Notes: a model not told the origin generated them from the letters alone. A DNA stretch of 63,417 bases from Prochlorococcus sp. AG-402-G22 (GCA_003217035.1 QCHV01000009.1:1-63417); one strand, 5' to 3'; shown: positions 55,712 to 62,504, counted from the stretch's first letter. Translations and numbers: made by a program.

Positions 55712-55726
55712 AAGCAACTGAGATTC
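55712..55726 (+). promoter_or_regulatory. TGAGA-motif copy upstream of ferritin
   Basis: AAGCAACTGAGATTC matches the 15-mer TTGCAATTGAGAATC found upstream of the CRP/FNR-like regulator gene at 11 of 15 positions, sharing the core GCAAnTGAGAnTC. It abuts and partly overlaps the Fur-like site. It is 124-138 bases upstream of the ferritin start. Confidence 0.35.
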
Positions 55727-55738
55727 ATTATCATTTTA
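55720..55738. promoter_or_regulatory. Fur-box-like site upstream of ferritin
   Basis: On the minus strand the 19-mer matches the classical Fur consensus GATAATGATAATCATTATC at 14 of 19 positions, including an unbroken central AATGATAAT. It lies 112 bases upstream of the ferritin ATG in a 299-base spacer that otherwise holds only stop-rich AT sequence. Fur controls ferritin and iron-uptake genes in cyanobacteria, which agrees with the flanking genes. Confidence 0.55.
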
Positions 55739-55849
55739 CAGGACTCTCTCTGCTTCATATCGACTTTCTTTTATATCTTTATCTTGTATCATTTATATAA
55801 GAGACATTAATAAATCATCTAAAACTACCTTCTCTACTCCTTTAACTCC

Positions 55850-56401
55850 ATGAATGACATAACCCTTAAAAGCCTCAATATTAAATCTGGACCTTCTGGC
55901 AGAGCAATGGCTCAGCCAATGGAATCCTCATTGGTCGATTCTCTCTATCAACATTTGACAATGGAGCGAAACGCCAGCGCTCAATATTTTGCGATGTCTT
56001 TATGGTTCGCTGAAAGAGAATTAAGAGGATTCGCCTCTTTTTTCAAGGTTGAATCTCTTACAGAGCACGAGCATGCATCAAACTTTGCAAATTACCTAAT
56101 TGCAAGAGGTCAATCAGTTGTTCTTCATGAAATCTCGGCTCCCAACCAAAATTGGAATTCAATAGAAGAAGTTATAAGTCATGCCTTCCAAATGGAATCT
56201 GATGTGACTACTTCTCTGCATCAAATATATTCAATGTCTGAAAGAGCATCAGACACTAGAACAAATGTATTTTTAGATCCTATTATTGAGAGTCAGACAA
56301 AATCTGAGGATGAATTTGCTTATATCTTAGGGAAAGTCAAATTTGCCAATGATCAACCATCTGCAATTTTAATCATTGATGGTGAGCTATCAGCTGGTTA
56401 A
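55850..56401 (+). CDS. Ferritin (non-haem iron-storage protein)
   Basis: A 183-residue four-helix-bundle ferritin. The di-iron ligands are visible: Glu in LTMERNASAQYFAMSLWFAER (residues 36-56), Glu and His in FKVESLTEHEHASNFANYLIARGQ (ExxH), then Glu in FQMESDVTTSLHQIY and ESQTKSEDEF in helices C and D. It oxidises and stores iron as a mineral in a 24-mer. It follows the FutC-like ATPase gene by 299 bases and has a Fur-like site and a TGAGA motif upstream. A charged N-terminal tail (about 25 residues) precedes the first helix. Confidence 0.94.
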   Translation: MNDITLKSLNIKSGPSGRAMAQPMESSLVDSLYQHLTMERNASAQYFAMSLWFAERELRGFASFFKVESLTEHEHASNFANYLIARGQSVVLHEISAPNQNWNSIEEVISHAFQMESDVTTSLHQIYSMSERASDTRTNVFLDPIIESQTKSEDEFAYILGKVKFANDQPSAILIIDGELSAG

Positions 56402-56409
56402 TAGGTTTT

Positions 56410-56697
56410 CTATGTCGTTAGTCCTAAAGGCCTCTTGCATAATTCTAGGAAAAATTGGATTGTTAGATCGCTCTTTTTTTTCCCTGTAATGAATGAATTG
56501 GCAATAGATTTAAGTTCGTTTTTTCTTTCTATTAGTTTTTCTACTTCATCTAGCAGTCTCTTTTTTAGATTTGTGTCATTGCAGCATTCTATAGAACTAA
56601 TTACAGCTTTATATCTAGATCTTATGTATTCAATCTCTCTACAAAGACTCATGAGAATTGAATCTGATGTATTTAATGTAGATAAAGTCTCTTTCAT
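56410..56697 (-). CDS. Helical protein coupled to the CRP-like regulator (95 aa)
   Basis: An all-helical, charged protein (LCREIEYIRSRYKAVISSIECC; LKKRLLDEVEKLIERKNELKSIANSF) with a coiled-coil centre (about residues 20-68) and no membrane segment. It begins 4 bases after the regulator gene's stop, so the two are probably one transcript. Possible roles are anti-activator or stabilising partner of the regulator (speculative). Its stop converges on ferritin with 8 bases between. Confidence 0.7.
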   Translation of the reverse strand: MKETLSTLNTSDSILMSLCREIEYIRSRYKAVISSIECCNDTNLKKRLLDEVEKLIERKNELKSIANSFITGKKKSDLTIQFFLELCKRPLGLTT

Positions 56698-56701
56698 TTC
56701 T

Positions 56702-57295
56702 TCAAAGAGTTAGTGGAGCAGCTTCGACAAACTCTGGAGCCAAACTAATAGTTGTCTCTCCAGTAGGGACTAGGAGTAAATCAGCGGATCTAAGTCGACT
56801 GATAAGACGTGTTGATGTAACTCTTGTAGAACCTATTAATTCTCCTATCCTTTCGTGAGTAAGTCTGAATGGTAGTTGACACCAATCGCCGCATCTTCTG
56901 CCTAGTCTGTTTACGAGAAGTGCTAGCAATGCTTGAAGCCTTTGTTCTGCGTTACCTAAATGTCTAATTCTTAGTAACTGCAGCGTCCATTCATTCACAG
57001 CGTCATATCCATTTGCCTCGACAGCTTCAACGTCGCTTTTAAAGCAAAGCGGAGTTAAAGCTTCTACGCATATACCATCACTGCACAATCTTGCAGTTCT
57101 TAATTGATCGCCATTTTGTAGGAAGGCCAATGTCATACCTTCTGTTTCCTCACAAGGGCAATAGACTCTAGCTATTCCATCAAGTACCTCCAGGCATGAA
57201 CCATCTGATCTAGCTGAAGGATCAATTAGTACTGTCTGACCTGGTGTCATCCTTACTTTTGGGACAGGCCCATCAGGAAGAAAACGATAATTCAT
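56702..57295 (-). CDS. CRP/FNR-family transcriptional regulator (IdiB-like by context)
   Basis: A 197-residue regulator. The N-terminal cNMP-like beta-roll (residues 10-90) lacks the usual cAMP phosphate-binding loop and contains several Cys (GSCLEVLDG, RVYCPCEE, RLCSDGICVEAL, LCF) that could sense redox state or bind a cluster. The dimer helix is near 100-135, and the winged helix-turn-helix is FRLTHERIGELIGSTRVTSTRLISRL (about 150-175). The family includes IdiB, an iron-limitation activator in Synechococcus; surrounding iron genes suggest the same role here. Two inverted 15-base repeats in its own upstream region may be its target. Confidence 0.9.
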   Translation of the reverse strand: MNYRFLPDGPVPKVRMTPGQTVLIDPSARSDGSCLEVLDGIARVYCPCEETEGMTLAFLQNGDQLRTARLCSDGICVEALTPLCFKSDVEAVEANGYDAVNEWTLQLLRIRHLGNAEQRLQALLALLVNRLGRRCGDWCQLPFRLTHERIGELIGSTRVTSTRLISRLRSADLLLVPTGETTISLAPEFVEAAPLTL

Positions 57296-57309
57296 TTAAC
57301 CAAATCTCT

Positions 57310-57377
57310 TTGCAATTGAGAATCCATATCAACTTACATTAGGAAGTTCTCTTTTTGCAAGCGATTCTCAATAGCAA
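57310..57377. promoter_or_regulatory. Paired inverted 15-base repeats upstream of the CRP-like regulator
   Basis: TTGCAATTGAGAATC (57310-57324) recurs inverted at 57363-57377 (minus-strand reading TTGCTATTGAGAATC), 14 of 15 identical. Centres are 53 bases apart, close to five helical turns, so proteins bound to both would sit on the same face. The near copy is 15-29 bases upstream of the regulator's start codon, a position fitting autoregulation. Similar TGAGA sites precede pcb and ferritin. Confidence 0.5.
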
Positions 57378-57554
57378 GAACTTTGTTGAGAGAAAACCTA
57401 CATAAGTCAGCTGTAGATGTGCCTTTTTATACGCCTGTGTGTGAAAACCCTTGTTTTCATGAGTTTAAATTGATAGCTAGGGAGTTGTTTCTTTTATCGA
57501 ATATGAGTTTTAAAGAACTTATCTTCAACGATCATAAGAATTATTTTATTGCAT

Positions 57555-57589
57555 ATAAAAAGAGGGCTTTAAATAAGCCCTCTTTTTAT
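57555..57589. terminator. Strong bidirectional terminator after pcb
   Basis: A perfect 15-base-pair stem (57555-57569 and 57575-57589; core AAAGAGGGCTT/AAGCCCTCTTT) with a 5-base loop TAAAT and A/T tracts on both sides. It lies 43 bases beyond the pcb stop codon on the minus strand, and it would also stop transcription coming from the regulator side. Confidence 0.85.
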
Positions 57590-57600
57590 GGATAAGTTAG

Positions 57601-57624
57601 AAAGTTATTTTCAAAGATAACTTT
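57601..57624. terminator. Second hairpin just after the pcb stop
   Basis: AAAGTTAT (57601-57608) pairs with ATAACTTT (57617-57624), loop 8 bases, starting 8 bases past the pcb stop. It has weak AT pairing. It could protect the 3' end of a highly expressed mRNA or help the main terminator downstream. Confidence 0.45.
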
Positions 57625-57631
57625 TTAAAGT

Positions 57632-58690
57632 TTAGCCAGCAGTAATCTTGGCATTTTCCATATTGTCAAACGCTTTACCAACACGTTTGAAGTCAAAACC
57701 CATGCCTCTTAGTGCATGCCATAGATGTCCTTGTAGGAAGAAGAATCCTAGGAAGAAGTGGGCGTTTGACAGCCAAGCACGAGCAGTGTGCACATCTGCA
57801 GGTAGATCAGATGCCGTATCCGCAAAATATGGAGCGAAATCAAACTGAAGCTTCAGTACCTCTCCATAAAGATCTGTTGGATAAACAGTTGTATTTGTAG
57901 AGCACCAGAATGCAGCTACAAAAGCACAATATGCAACACCAGCTAATGAGTAAGAAAGAATTGTTTCTGCTGAAAGAAGTCCTTTACCCTTGAATTCGGT
58001 ATAGTCTCCGAATTGTTTGGTTGCAATGTGGAATGCACCGCCTGTGATTAGGAAGAATGCCAAGAAAGCATGACCGCCCATTACATCTTCCAAGCTTGAT
58101 ATAGACAAGAAGTCTGCTTGATGATTCCAGACCATGCCTAGATCTAGATTGTAATTTACGGTTCTAGTGGCTCCTTGAGCTGCGTCGTATATGCCATGGA
58201 TTCTTGCCCATTCAACAAATTGAATGTTGCCTAGTCCAAGGAAAATAAGATGGTGACCAAGAATAAATGTCAACCTGTCTGGATCGTTCCATTCAAAGTC
58301 GAACTTCTTAGCTCTAGCTGAGTCAGGGTAGTTACCAAGATCTCCTTCGTATCTCATTGAATGCAAGAGTCCTCCTGCACCAAGTACTCCAGAAAAAATG
58401 AGGTGTAATACAGCTACTACTGTGCAGCCATAAGGTTCAGTGATAACCCCATTTGAAACACCACCTATGCCAAGACCAGCAAGATGAGGCAAACAAATAA
58501 GGTTTTGGTTACCCATCGGAATAGATGAGTCGTAACGAGCGAGTTCAAAAAGAGTGAATGCACCTGCCCAGAACATCATCAAACCTGCATGAGCAGCATG
58601 AGCGGCGATGAATTTTCCTGAACGGTTTGTCACCCCAGAGTTACCCGCGTACCAGTCATAGGTAACGTTAGGGTTCCCGTAGGTCTGCAC
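57632..58690 (-). CDS. pcb: Divinyl chlorophyll a/b-binding antenna protein Pcb
   Basis: A 352-residue six-helix thylakoid protein of the CP43/IsiA/Pcb family. The N-terminus (QTYGNPNVTYDWYAGNSGVTN) and helix I (FIAAHAAHAGLMMFWAGAFTLFELARYD) are diagnostic. His pairs in later helices (VLHLIFSGVLGAGGLLHSM; LGHHLIFLGLGNIQFVEW; GGHAFLAFFLITGGAFHIA; NAHFFLGFFFLQGHLWHALRGMGF) coordinate chlorophyll. The large CP43 lumenal loop is absent, as expected for Pcb. The gene copy cannot be named (pcbA-H). Placement beside ferritin and a CRP-like regulator fits an iron-stress copy that rings photosystem I (inference). Confidence 0.97.
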   Translation of the reverse strand: MQTYGNPNVTYDWYAGNSGVTNRSGKFIAAHAAHAGLMMFWAGAFTLFELARYDSSIPMGNQNLICLPHLAGLGIGGVSNGVITEPYGCTVVAVLHLIFSGVLGAGGLLHSMRYEGDLGNYPDSARAKKFDFEWNDPDRLTFILGHHLIFLGLGNIQFVEWARIHGIYDAAQGATRTVNYNLDLGMVWNHQADFLSISSLEDVMGGHAFLAFFLITGGAFHIATKQFGDYTEFKGKGLLSAETILSYSLAGVAYCAFVAAFWCSTNTTVYPTDLYGEVLKLQFDFAPYFADTASDLPADVHTARAWLSNAHFFLGFFFLQGHLWHALRGMGFDFKRVGKAFDNMENAKITAG

Positions 58691-58722
58691 GAGAAATATT
58701 TATTAAGGGCCTTACTAAAATA

Positions 58723-58738
58723 TTTGAGACTTCTCAAA
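58723..58738. promoter_or_regulatory. TTTGAGA-CT-TCTCAAA palindrome upstream of pcb
   Basis: A perfect 7-base inverted repeat with a 2-base centre, 33-48 bases upstream of the pcb start. Read as TTGAG-N4-CTCAA it has the geometry of CRP/FNR-family operators (FNR: TTGAT-N4-ATCAA). The half-site TTGAGAA with a preceding GCA matches the repeats upstream of the neighbouring CRP-like regulator gene. Confidence 0.5.
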
Positions 58739-58916
58739 CTGCGTAATACCTTCACATTGCTTATTAATATTGTATTTTTTATACATATCCATATAATCAA
58801 CGTTACTTTCTAAATTTAAAAGTTGTAACTCTTTTGTTGAGGATGCGCTATTTCTTGATAAGGGGGCAAGGTCATTATTTAAACAACCTATAGTAAACAA
58901 AGGTATTCAATACGTT

Positions 58917-59669
58917 TTGGAAGAAAACACTTTTCTAAAAATTTTAGCTCAACGCGAAGAATTGGAGCCAATTCTTCAGTCCAAAAACAAAAAATTGCTC
59001 GTTTTTCTTGGATTGTTGGGAGATTTTGACAGTTTTGAATATGTTCAGTTGTTAATAAGAAGATTCGAGCAAATTAGGGCCGCAAGTATCGATTTGCTTG
59101 TTTTAGGTATAGGAACTAACGCTTCAAAAGAGAAATTTTGTGCTTATACAGGTCTTCCAAAGGAAAACCTGACAGTTTTTGATAACTCAAATCTTCATCA
59201 AGAACTTTTGCTTCATAAGGGAATTGATTCACCTTTTCATAATTCAATTAACCTCTTTCTTATGTGTCTAGGAATTCAATCGCCTGGAACGATCCAAGAA
59301 GTATTTAGAGGTTACTCTGGTGACCCCAAAGCTTCTAAGCTCTTTTCGGATTCTGAAGAAATCATCATTTCAAGTTTTATTAGATTCAAAGGAGATCTTT
59401 TTAATTCAGTTTCAAGGGCAGACACTCAGAGACCTTTTGAGCTCGCCACACTAAGATTGTTAAATATGAAAGAGGTCTTATCTAATTGGAATCTCTATAT
59501 GTTTGACTCTCGTTTTCTTACGCAAAGAACTGGAACATTCTTTTTAGATGAATCCAATAAGATTTTGTATGAATACAAATCAAAATCATTATTGGGCTAT
59601 TCAAGTGACATGTCTAAACCTTTATCATTTTTACAGGATGGTTTTACATTAATAAATGAACATGAATAA
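58917..59669 (+). CDS. AhpC/TSA-like (peroxiredoxin-like 2) protein, apparently without catalytic Cys pair
   Basis: A 250-residue thioredoxin-fold protein starting at TTG 58917. LLVFLGLLGDFDSFEYVQLLIRRFEQIRAASIDLLVLGIG (residues 26-65) and FCAYTGLPKENLTVFDNSNLHQELLLHKGI are the family's landmark segments. No CxxC or peroxidatic Thr-x-x-Cys is found at the first helix; the first Cys is in the FCAYTGLP segment (near residue 75). So it may bind rather than reduce peroxides. It is divergent from pcb and overlaps the zinc-ribbon gene by 14 bases. Confidence 0.8.
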   Translation: MEENTFLKILAQREELEPILQSKNKKLLVFLGLLGDFDSFEYVQLLIRRFEQIRAASIDLLVLGIGTNASKEKFCAYTGLPKENLTVFDNSNLHQELLLHKGIDSPFHNSINLFLMCLGIQSPGTIQEVFRGYSGDPKASKLFSDSEEIIISSFIRFKGDLFNSVSRADTQRPFELATLRLLNMKEVLSNWNLYMFDSRFLTQRTGTFFLDESNKILYEYKSKSLLGYSSDMSKPLSFLQDGFTLINEHE

Positions 59670-59868
59670 ATGTCCTAATTGTGGTTCATCTAGACTGATC
59701 TCTGATAGAGCATTGGCTGGAAAAATAATTTGTAGAGATTGCTCTATGCCTATAGATAAAATAAACTCTAGTTCTAATAGTTATAAAAAAAATATGTTTA
59801 GAAAACCTGCTTTGATCTACTTTGGTTTAGTCTTTATTACATTTGCTATTATAATAATTTTTAGTTAA
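59656..59868 (+). CDS. Membrane-anchored TFIIB-type zinc ribbon protein (70 aa)
   Basis: Residues 4-30 form a zinc ribbon, KCPNCGSSRLISDRALAGK then IICRDC, of the C-x2-C-x(n)-C-x2-C type seen at the N-terminus of archaeal/eukaryotic TFIIB. A Ser/Asn linker and one C-terminal membrane helix (ALIYFGLVFITFAIIIIFS) follow. A second ATG (59662) is equally possible. Overlap with the peroxiredoxin-like gene implies co-translation. A function in metal sensing or partner binding at the membrane is inferred from architecture only. Confidence 0.75.
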   Translation: MNMNKCPNCGSSRLISDRALAGKIICRDCSMPIDKINSSSNSYKKNMFRKPALIYFGLVFITFAIIIIFS

Positions 59869-59876
59869 TAAAATAA

Positions 59877-60665
59877 TTAACTAACAGGTGTTGATCTCCA
59901 GAATCCATCTGACTTAAAGACATTTATATCTGTATCATATAAATCACTAAGATTTTTAGATGTAAGAACATCTTTAGGAGAACCTTGGTTTAATATGAGA
60001 CCATTTTTTAATAGAATTACATTCTGGGTCTCAGGTATTATATTATCAAGTGTATTAGTAATACATAATATAGTGACTTCTGAAGTGGATATCTTTCTAA
60101 TTAAATTAATAAAATCATAGGATGACTTGATATCAAGAGAAGCAGTAGGTTCATCAAATATTAGAATTCTAGGATTATTAATTATAGCCCTTCCAATTAA
60201 GACTCTTCTTTTTTGCCCATCTGATAAATTTACATATTTCTCTCTACTTACTTCCAATAAATCAAGCTCAGTCATTATGCGGTATGCTTCATTTATTTCA
60301 TTTTTGCTAGGTTTATACATACCTCTAAGACCTATAGAACCTATTAGTCCAGAGATTATTACTTCAGAAACTTTTTCCTTAAAATGTATTCTGTCATCGA
60401 TATCTTTACTAACATAACCAATATTTTTTCTTAAATTGAAGATATTTATGCTAGATAAGCCAAATAACTTTAGAGAGGAATTGTCTTTAAAAATTGGATG
60501 GATATTTCTAGTGATAACATTTATTAAAGTGCTTTTCCCACTACCATTGGGTCCTAGTACGACTGTATGCTCTCCAAGCTTTAACTCTAAATTTATGCTG
60601 TTAATAATTTTTCTTTCGTTTATAAATACATCAATATTCTTTAATTCCAGCCAAGTCTTATTCAT
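59877..60665 (-). CDS. Orphan ABC ATPase (ZnuC/FhuC-like)
   Basis: A 262-residue ATPase from ATG 60665 (an in-frame upstream start gives 268). Walker A VLGPNGSGKSTLINVI, Q-loop IGYVSKDIDDRIHF (Ser-Lys replaces the usual Gln), signature NLSDGQKRRVLIGRAII (LSDGQ rather than LSGGQ), Walker B ILIFDEPTASLD and an H-loop CITNTLDNI with Asn-Thr in place of the His. No permease is adjacent. The start overlaps the 34-residue peptide gene by 4 bases. The substitutions suggest altered ATP turnover. Confidence 0.85.
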   Translation of the reverse strand: MNKTWLELKNIDVFINERKIINSINLELKLGEHTVVLGPNGSGKSTLINVITRNIHPIFKDNSSLKLFGLSSINIFNLRKNIGYVSKDIDDRIHFKEKVSEVIISGLIGSIGLRGMYKPSKNEINEAYRIMTELDLLEVSREKYVNLSDGQKRRVLIGRAIINNPRILIFDEPTASLDIKSSYDFINLIRKISTSEVTILCITNTLDNIIPETQNVILLKNGLILNQGSPKDVLTSKNLSDLYDTDINVFKSDGFWRSTPVS

Positions 60666-60766
60666 GACATCCTCTGTCCCCAAAGAACATACAATTGCCA
60701 GCTAGACCATATGAAAATTGCTAAATATAGCCAGTTCAGCCAAATAGGCCTTCTATTGTCAGTCAT
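60662..60766 (-). CDS. 34-residue Trp-rich single-span peptide
   Basis: ATG 60766 to TGA 60662 encodes TDNRRPIWLNWLYLAIFIW, then SSWQLYVLWGQRMS. Five Trp lie in one hydrophobic helix with an Arg-Arg start. It begins 17 bases after the Rieske gene's stop, and its TGA overlaps the ATG of the ABC gene (ATGA). That exact coupling argues that it is translated. It may supply a second membrane helix or pigment-binding surface to the Rieske oxygenase, whose C-terminus has only one span (inference). Confidence 0.6.
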   Translation of the reverse strand: MTDNRRPIWLNWLYLAIFIWSSWQLYVLWGQRMS

Positions 60767-60783
60767 TAATCTAACTTTGCTTC

Positions 60784-62118
60784 TTACAGGATAGCAATAA
60801 CAACACCAATCGGTACTAATACTCTTAGTGCCAATTTTACTATAAGAGATCTTATGTTTTTCTTTGCTAAAGCATCATTTTCAGGAGGGTATATCATATT
60901 TAGTTCGTCATGTACTGTGTTTGTATATTCGTTTCTTGGGTGAAGTTGCCATGGCTTATCTTCATTTGTGGCGTTCTTAAACCAATCCCAGTAGTATTGG
61001 ATCATTTTATCTTCACCAAGTAGCTTTACATTGTCTTTTTCTATATATCCCATCTGCTCGTTAAATGTTTGTGTCCTTAGAATTAAATAATCTTCTGCAA
61101 ATACTTTGTAGAATATTCTATGTTGAAGATTTTTAAATAGTATTAGATCTGTTAGGAACTTATTCTTTAGGAACCTCCTATAGTGTCTTACTATGACTCT
61201 TGCTTGGTTCCTTTCTAGAGGTATGTGATCAAGAACCTGGAGATATCTTGATTCTTCTGGTTGTCCTTTATAGATTATTATTCTTCCCGGTGGTAGAAAT
61301 TTAATCCTTATAAATTCGCTTTTGTCTTTGTCTTTATGCTTATATTTACTTTCTATTTGGTTGTTATCTCTTGTTATCTCTTGGTTAAAGCTTGTTATTA
61401 CATCTCTATTCACATCAGTGTCAGGAATTGTATCTCCATGAACCCAGAATAAGTGAAGTATATCAAGGTGATTCTCAATTATTCTTGACCAATCACATTT
61501 GAAATCTACAATGACCTCTTCATATGCATATTCATTTGTTTTAAAACCATAAGTATCTAATGACTTGGTTTCTATGTTATCTATTTCTTCTATATTTTCT
61601 AGGTTAGTCTTTGCGCTTCCAGTGTAATGAATGAAAATATAATCTCCAACCTCTTTGCATAAGTATTGATGTAAATGTATTTTTGCTGCGTAGTTATTAT
61701 AGTTGTTATCTACAATATGATTGCATGTAATCCTGCCTAGATTAGTACATTTACCTGTAGATGAGAATCTTGCGCCGTGGTAAGGACAGACTAGTTCTCC
61801 ATCTTTTATTTCTCCCCCTCTAAAAGAGGCTCCTCTGTGAGGACAAAGATCTTTTATACATCTTAGGGTCGAGTCTTTATCTTTATATACCATCAAAGGT
61901 TCGTTATACATGGTGAAGAAGTATGGTTTATCTTCTTCCAACTCCTTGATGCTGCAAACAGCGTACCAACCTAATAAGCCACTTTTTAGTTGATTGGAGG
62001 GTGCATGGGGTTCTTCTTTGGGGTTGCCGCTTTTTGAACTTGATTGCAGTGTCTTATTAATCGTAGACCCTTTGCCTAACTTAATATTATTTATTTGTTG
62101 AACCCTGTCCTCGTCCAT
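60784..62118 (-). CDS. Rieske-type non-haem oxygenase, PaO/Lls1/Ptc52-like
   Basis: A 444-residue enzyme. The Rieske cluster motif is CPHRGASFRGGE then LVCPYHGARF (C-x-H...C-x2-H, residues about 91-118). The mononuclear iron site is ENHLDILHLFWVHGD (Asp and two His, about 215-229). The C-terminus carries one membrane helix (LIVKLALRVLVPIGVVIAIL). This is the pheophorbide a oxygenase/Tic55/Ptc52 group, which acts on chlorophyll-type tetrapyrroles with ferredoxin. Plant PaO has more C-terminal membrane sequence. The context (Pcb, ChlP in the same region) favours a chlorophyll substrate. A long 5' hairpin precedes the start. Confidence 0.88.
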   Translation of the reverse strand: MDEDRVQQINNIKLGKGSTINKTLQSSSKSGNPKEEPHAPSNQLKSGLLGWYAVCSIKELEEDKPYFFTMYNEPLMVYKDKDSTLRCIKDLCPHRGASFRGGEIKDGELVCPYHGARFSSTGKCTNLGRITCNHIVDNNYNNYAAKIHLHQYLCKEVGDYIFIHYTGSAKTNLENIEEIDNIETKSLDTYGFKTNEYAYEEVIVDFKCDWSRIIENHLDILHLFWVHGDTIPDTDVNRDVITSFNQEITRDNNQIESKYKHKDKDKSEFIRIKFLPPGRIIIYKGQPEESRYLQVLDHIPLERNQARVIVRHYRRFLKNKFLTDLILFKNLQHRIFYKVFAEDYLILRTQTFNEQMGYIEKDNVKLLGEDKMIQYYWDWFKNATNEDKPWQLHPRNEYTNTVHDELNMIYPPENDALAKKNIRSLIVKLALRVLVPIGVVIAIL

Positions 62119-62125
62119 AACTTAA

Positions 62126-62163
62126 TTTCTAGTTAAAGCCTTTAAAAATGCCTTAACTAGAAA
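62126..62163 (-). promoter_or_regulatory. Hairpin in the 5' UTR of the Rieske gene
   Basis: TTTCTAGTTAA (62126-62136) and TTAACTAGAAA (62153-62163) are perfect 11-base inverted repeats around a 16-base loop, ending 8 bases before the start codon. No T-tract follows on either strand, so it is not a simple terminator. It could hide the ribosome-binding region or mark the end of a processed leader. Confidence 0.45.
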
Positions 62164-62324
62164 ATGATACTACTACTTTTTGAAGTCTAGAAGCGTAAAG
62201 GCGAATAAAAGGCTTGTTTCTGTAGTCAAGTTCAACGTTTCTATACACTTATTTATCTAGTCAATGTGACAATATGTTCTAGTTGTTGCCCTTACTAGGA
62301 TTTTCTAGCTTTTCGATGTATTAG

Positions 62325-62504
62325 CTATTTTGTAACTATAGAATCGACGTAATCTGTTGCTTCTTCAAGGTTATTACAAAATTTGCATGTCCCTAAATAG
62401 CAACCAAGGTAACGAAGAAATGACGTCTTGCCTCCTGTTAATTGATATTTGTGAATAGTTCCACCTTGGGGAGTTGAAACTACTAGTTCTGGCATTGATG
62501 ACAT
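62325..62504 (-). CDS. 59-residue Cys-bearing protein
   Basis: ATG 62504 to TAG 62325. The sequence includes MPELVVSTPQGGTIHKYQL, then TSFLRYLGCYLGTCKFCNN and an acidic helix EEATDYVDSIV. Three Cys (residues 35, 40 and 43) make a CX4CX2C group that could bind metal or take part in disulfide chemistry. No family recognised. It lies upstream of the Rieske gene on the same strand, 206 bases away. Confidence 0.6.
   Translation of the reverse strand: MSSMPELVVSTPQGGTIHKYQLTGGKTSFLRYLGCYLGTCKFCNNLEEATDYVDSIVTK

Larger units (their letters stand above)
57296..57631. other. Regulatory spacer between the regulator gene and pcb, 336 bases
   Basis: Both flanking genes are on the minus strand. The part next to the regulator holds two inverted TGAGA repeats (57310-57377) and another TTGAGA at 57385-57390. 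The part next to pcb holds two tandem hairpins that should end the pcb transcript. A 70-codon open frame crosses the stronger hairpin and is rejected. Confidence 0.6.

Noticed and set aside
55492-55758. 88-codon minus-strand frame over the end of the ABC gene and the ferritin spacer
   Set aside because: Overlaps a conserved coding 3' end on the opposite strand and the Fur-like site. Basic, low-complexity composition with no family.
57383-57595. 70-codon open frame on the plus strand between the regulator gene and pcb
   Set aside because: It starts at TTG, runs straight through the pcb terminator hairpin (57555-57589) and has no recognisable domain. The hairpin alone explains the sequence.
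58715-58900. 61-codon minus-strand frame upstream of pcb
   Set aside because: Starts at TTG, covers the promoter/operator region including the TTTGAGA palindrome, and has no family features. A leader peptide cannot be excluded but is not supported.
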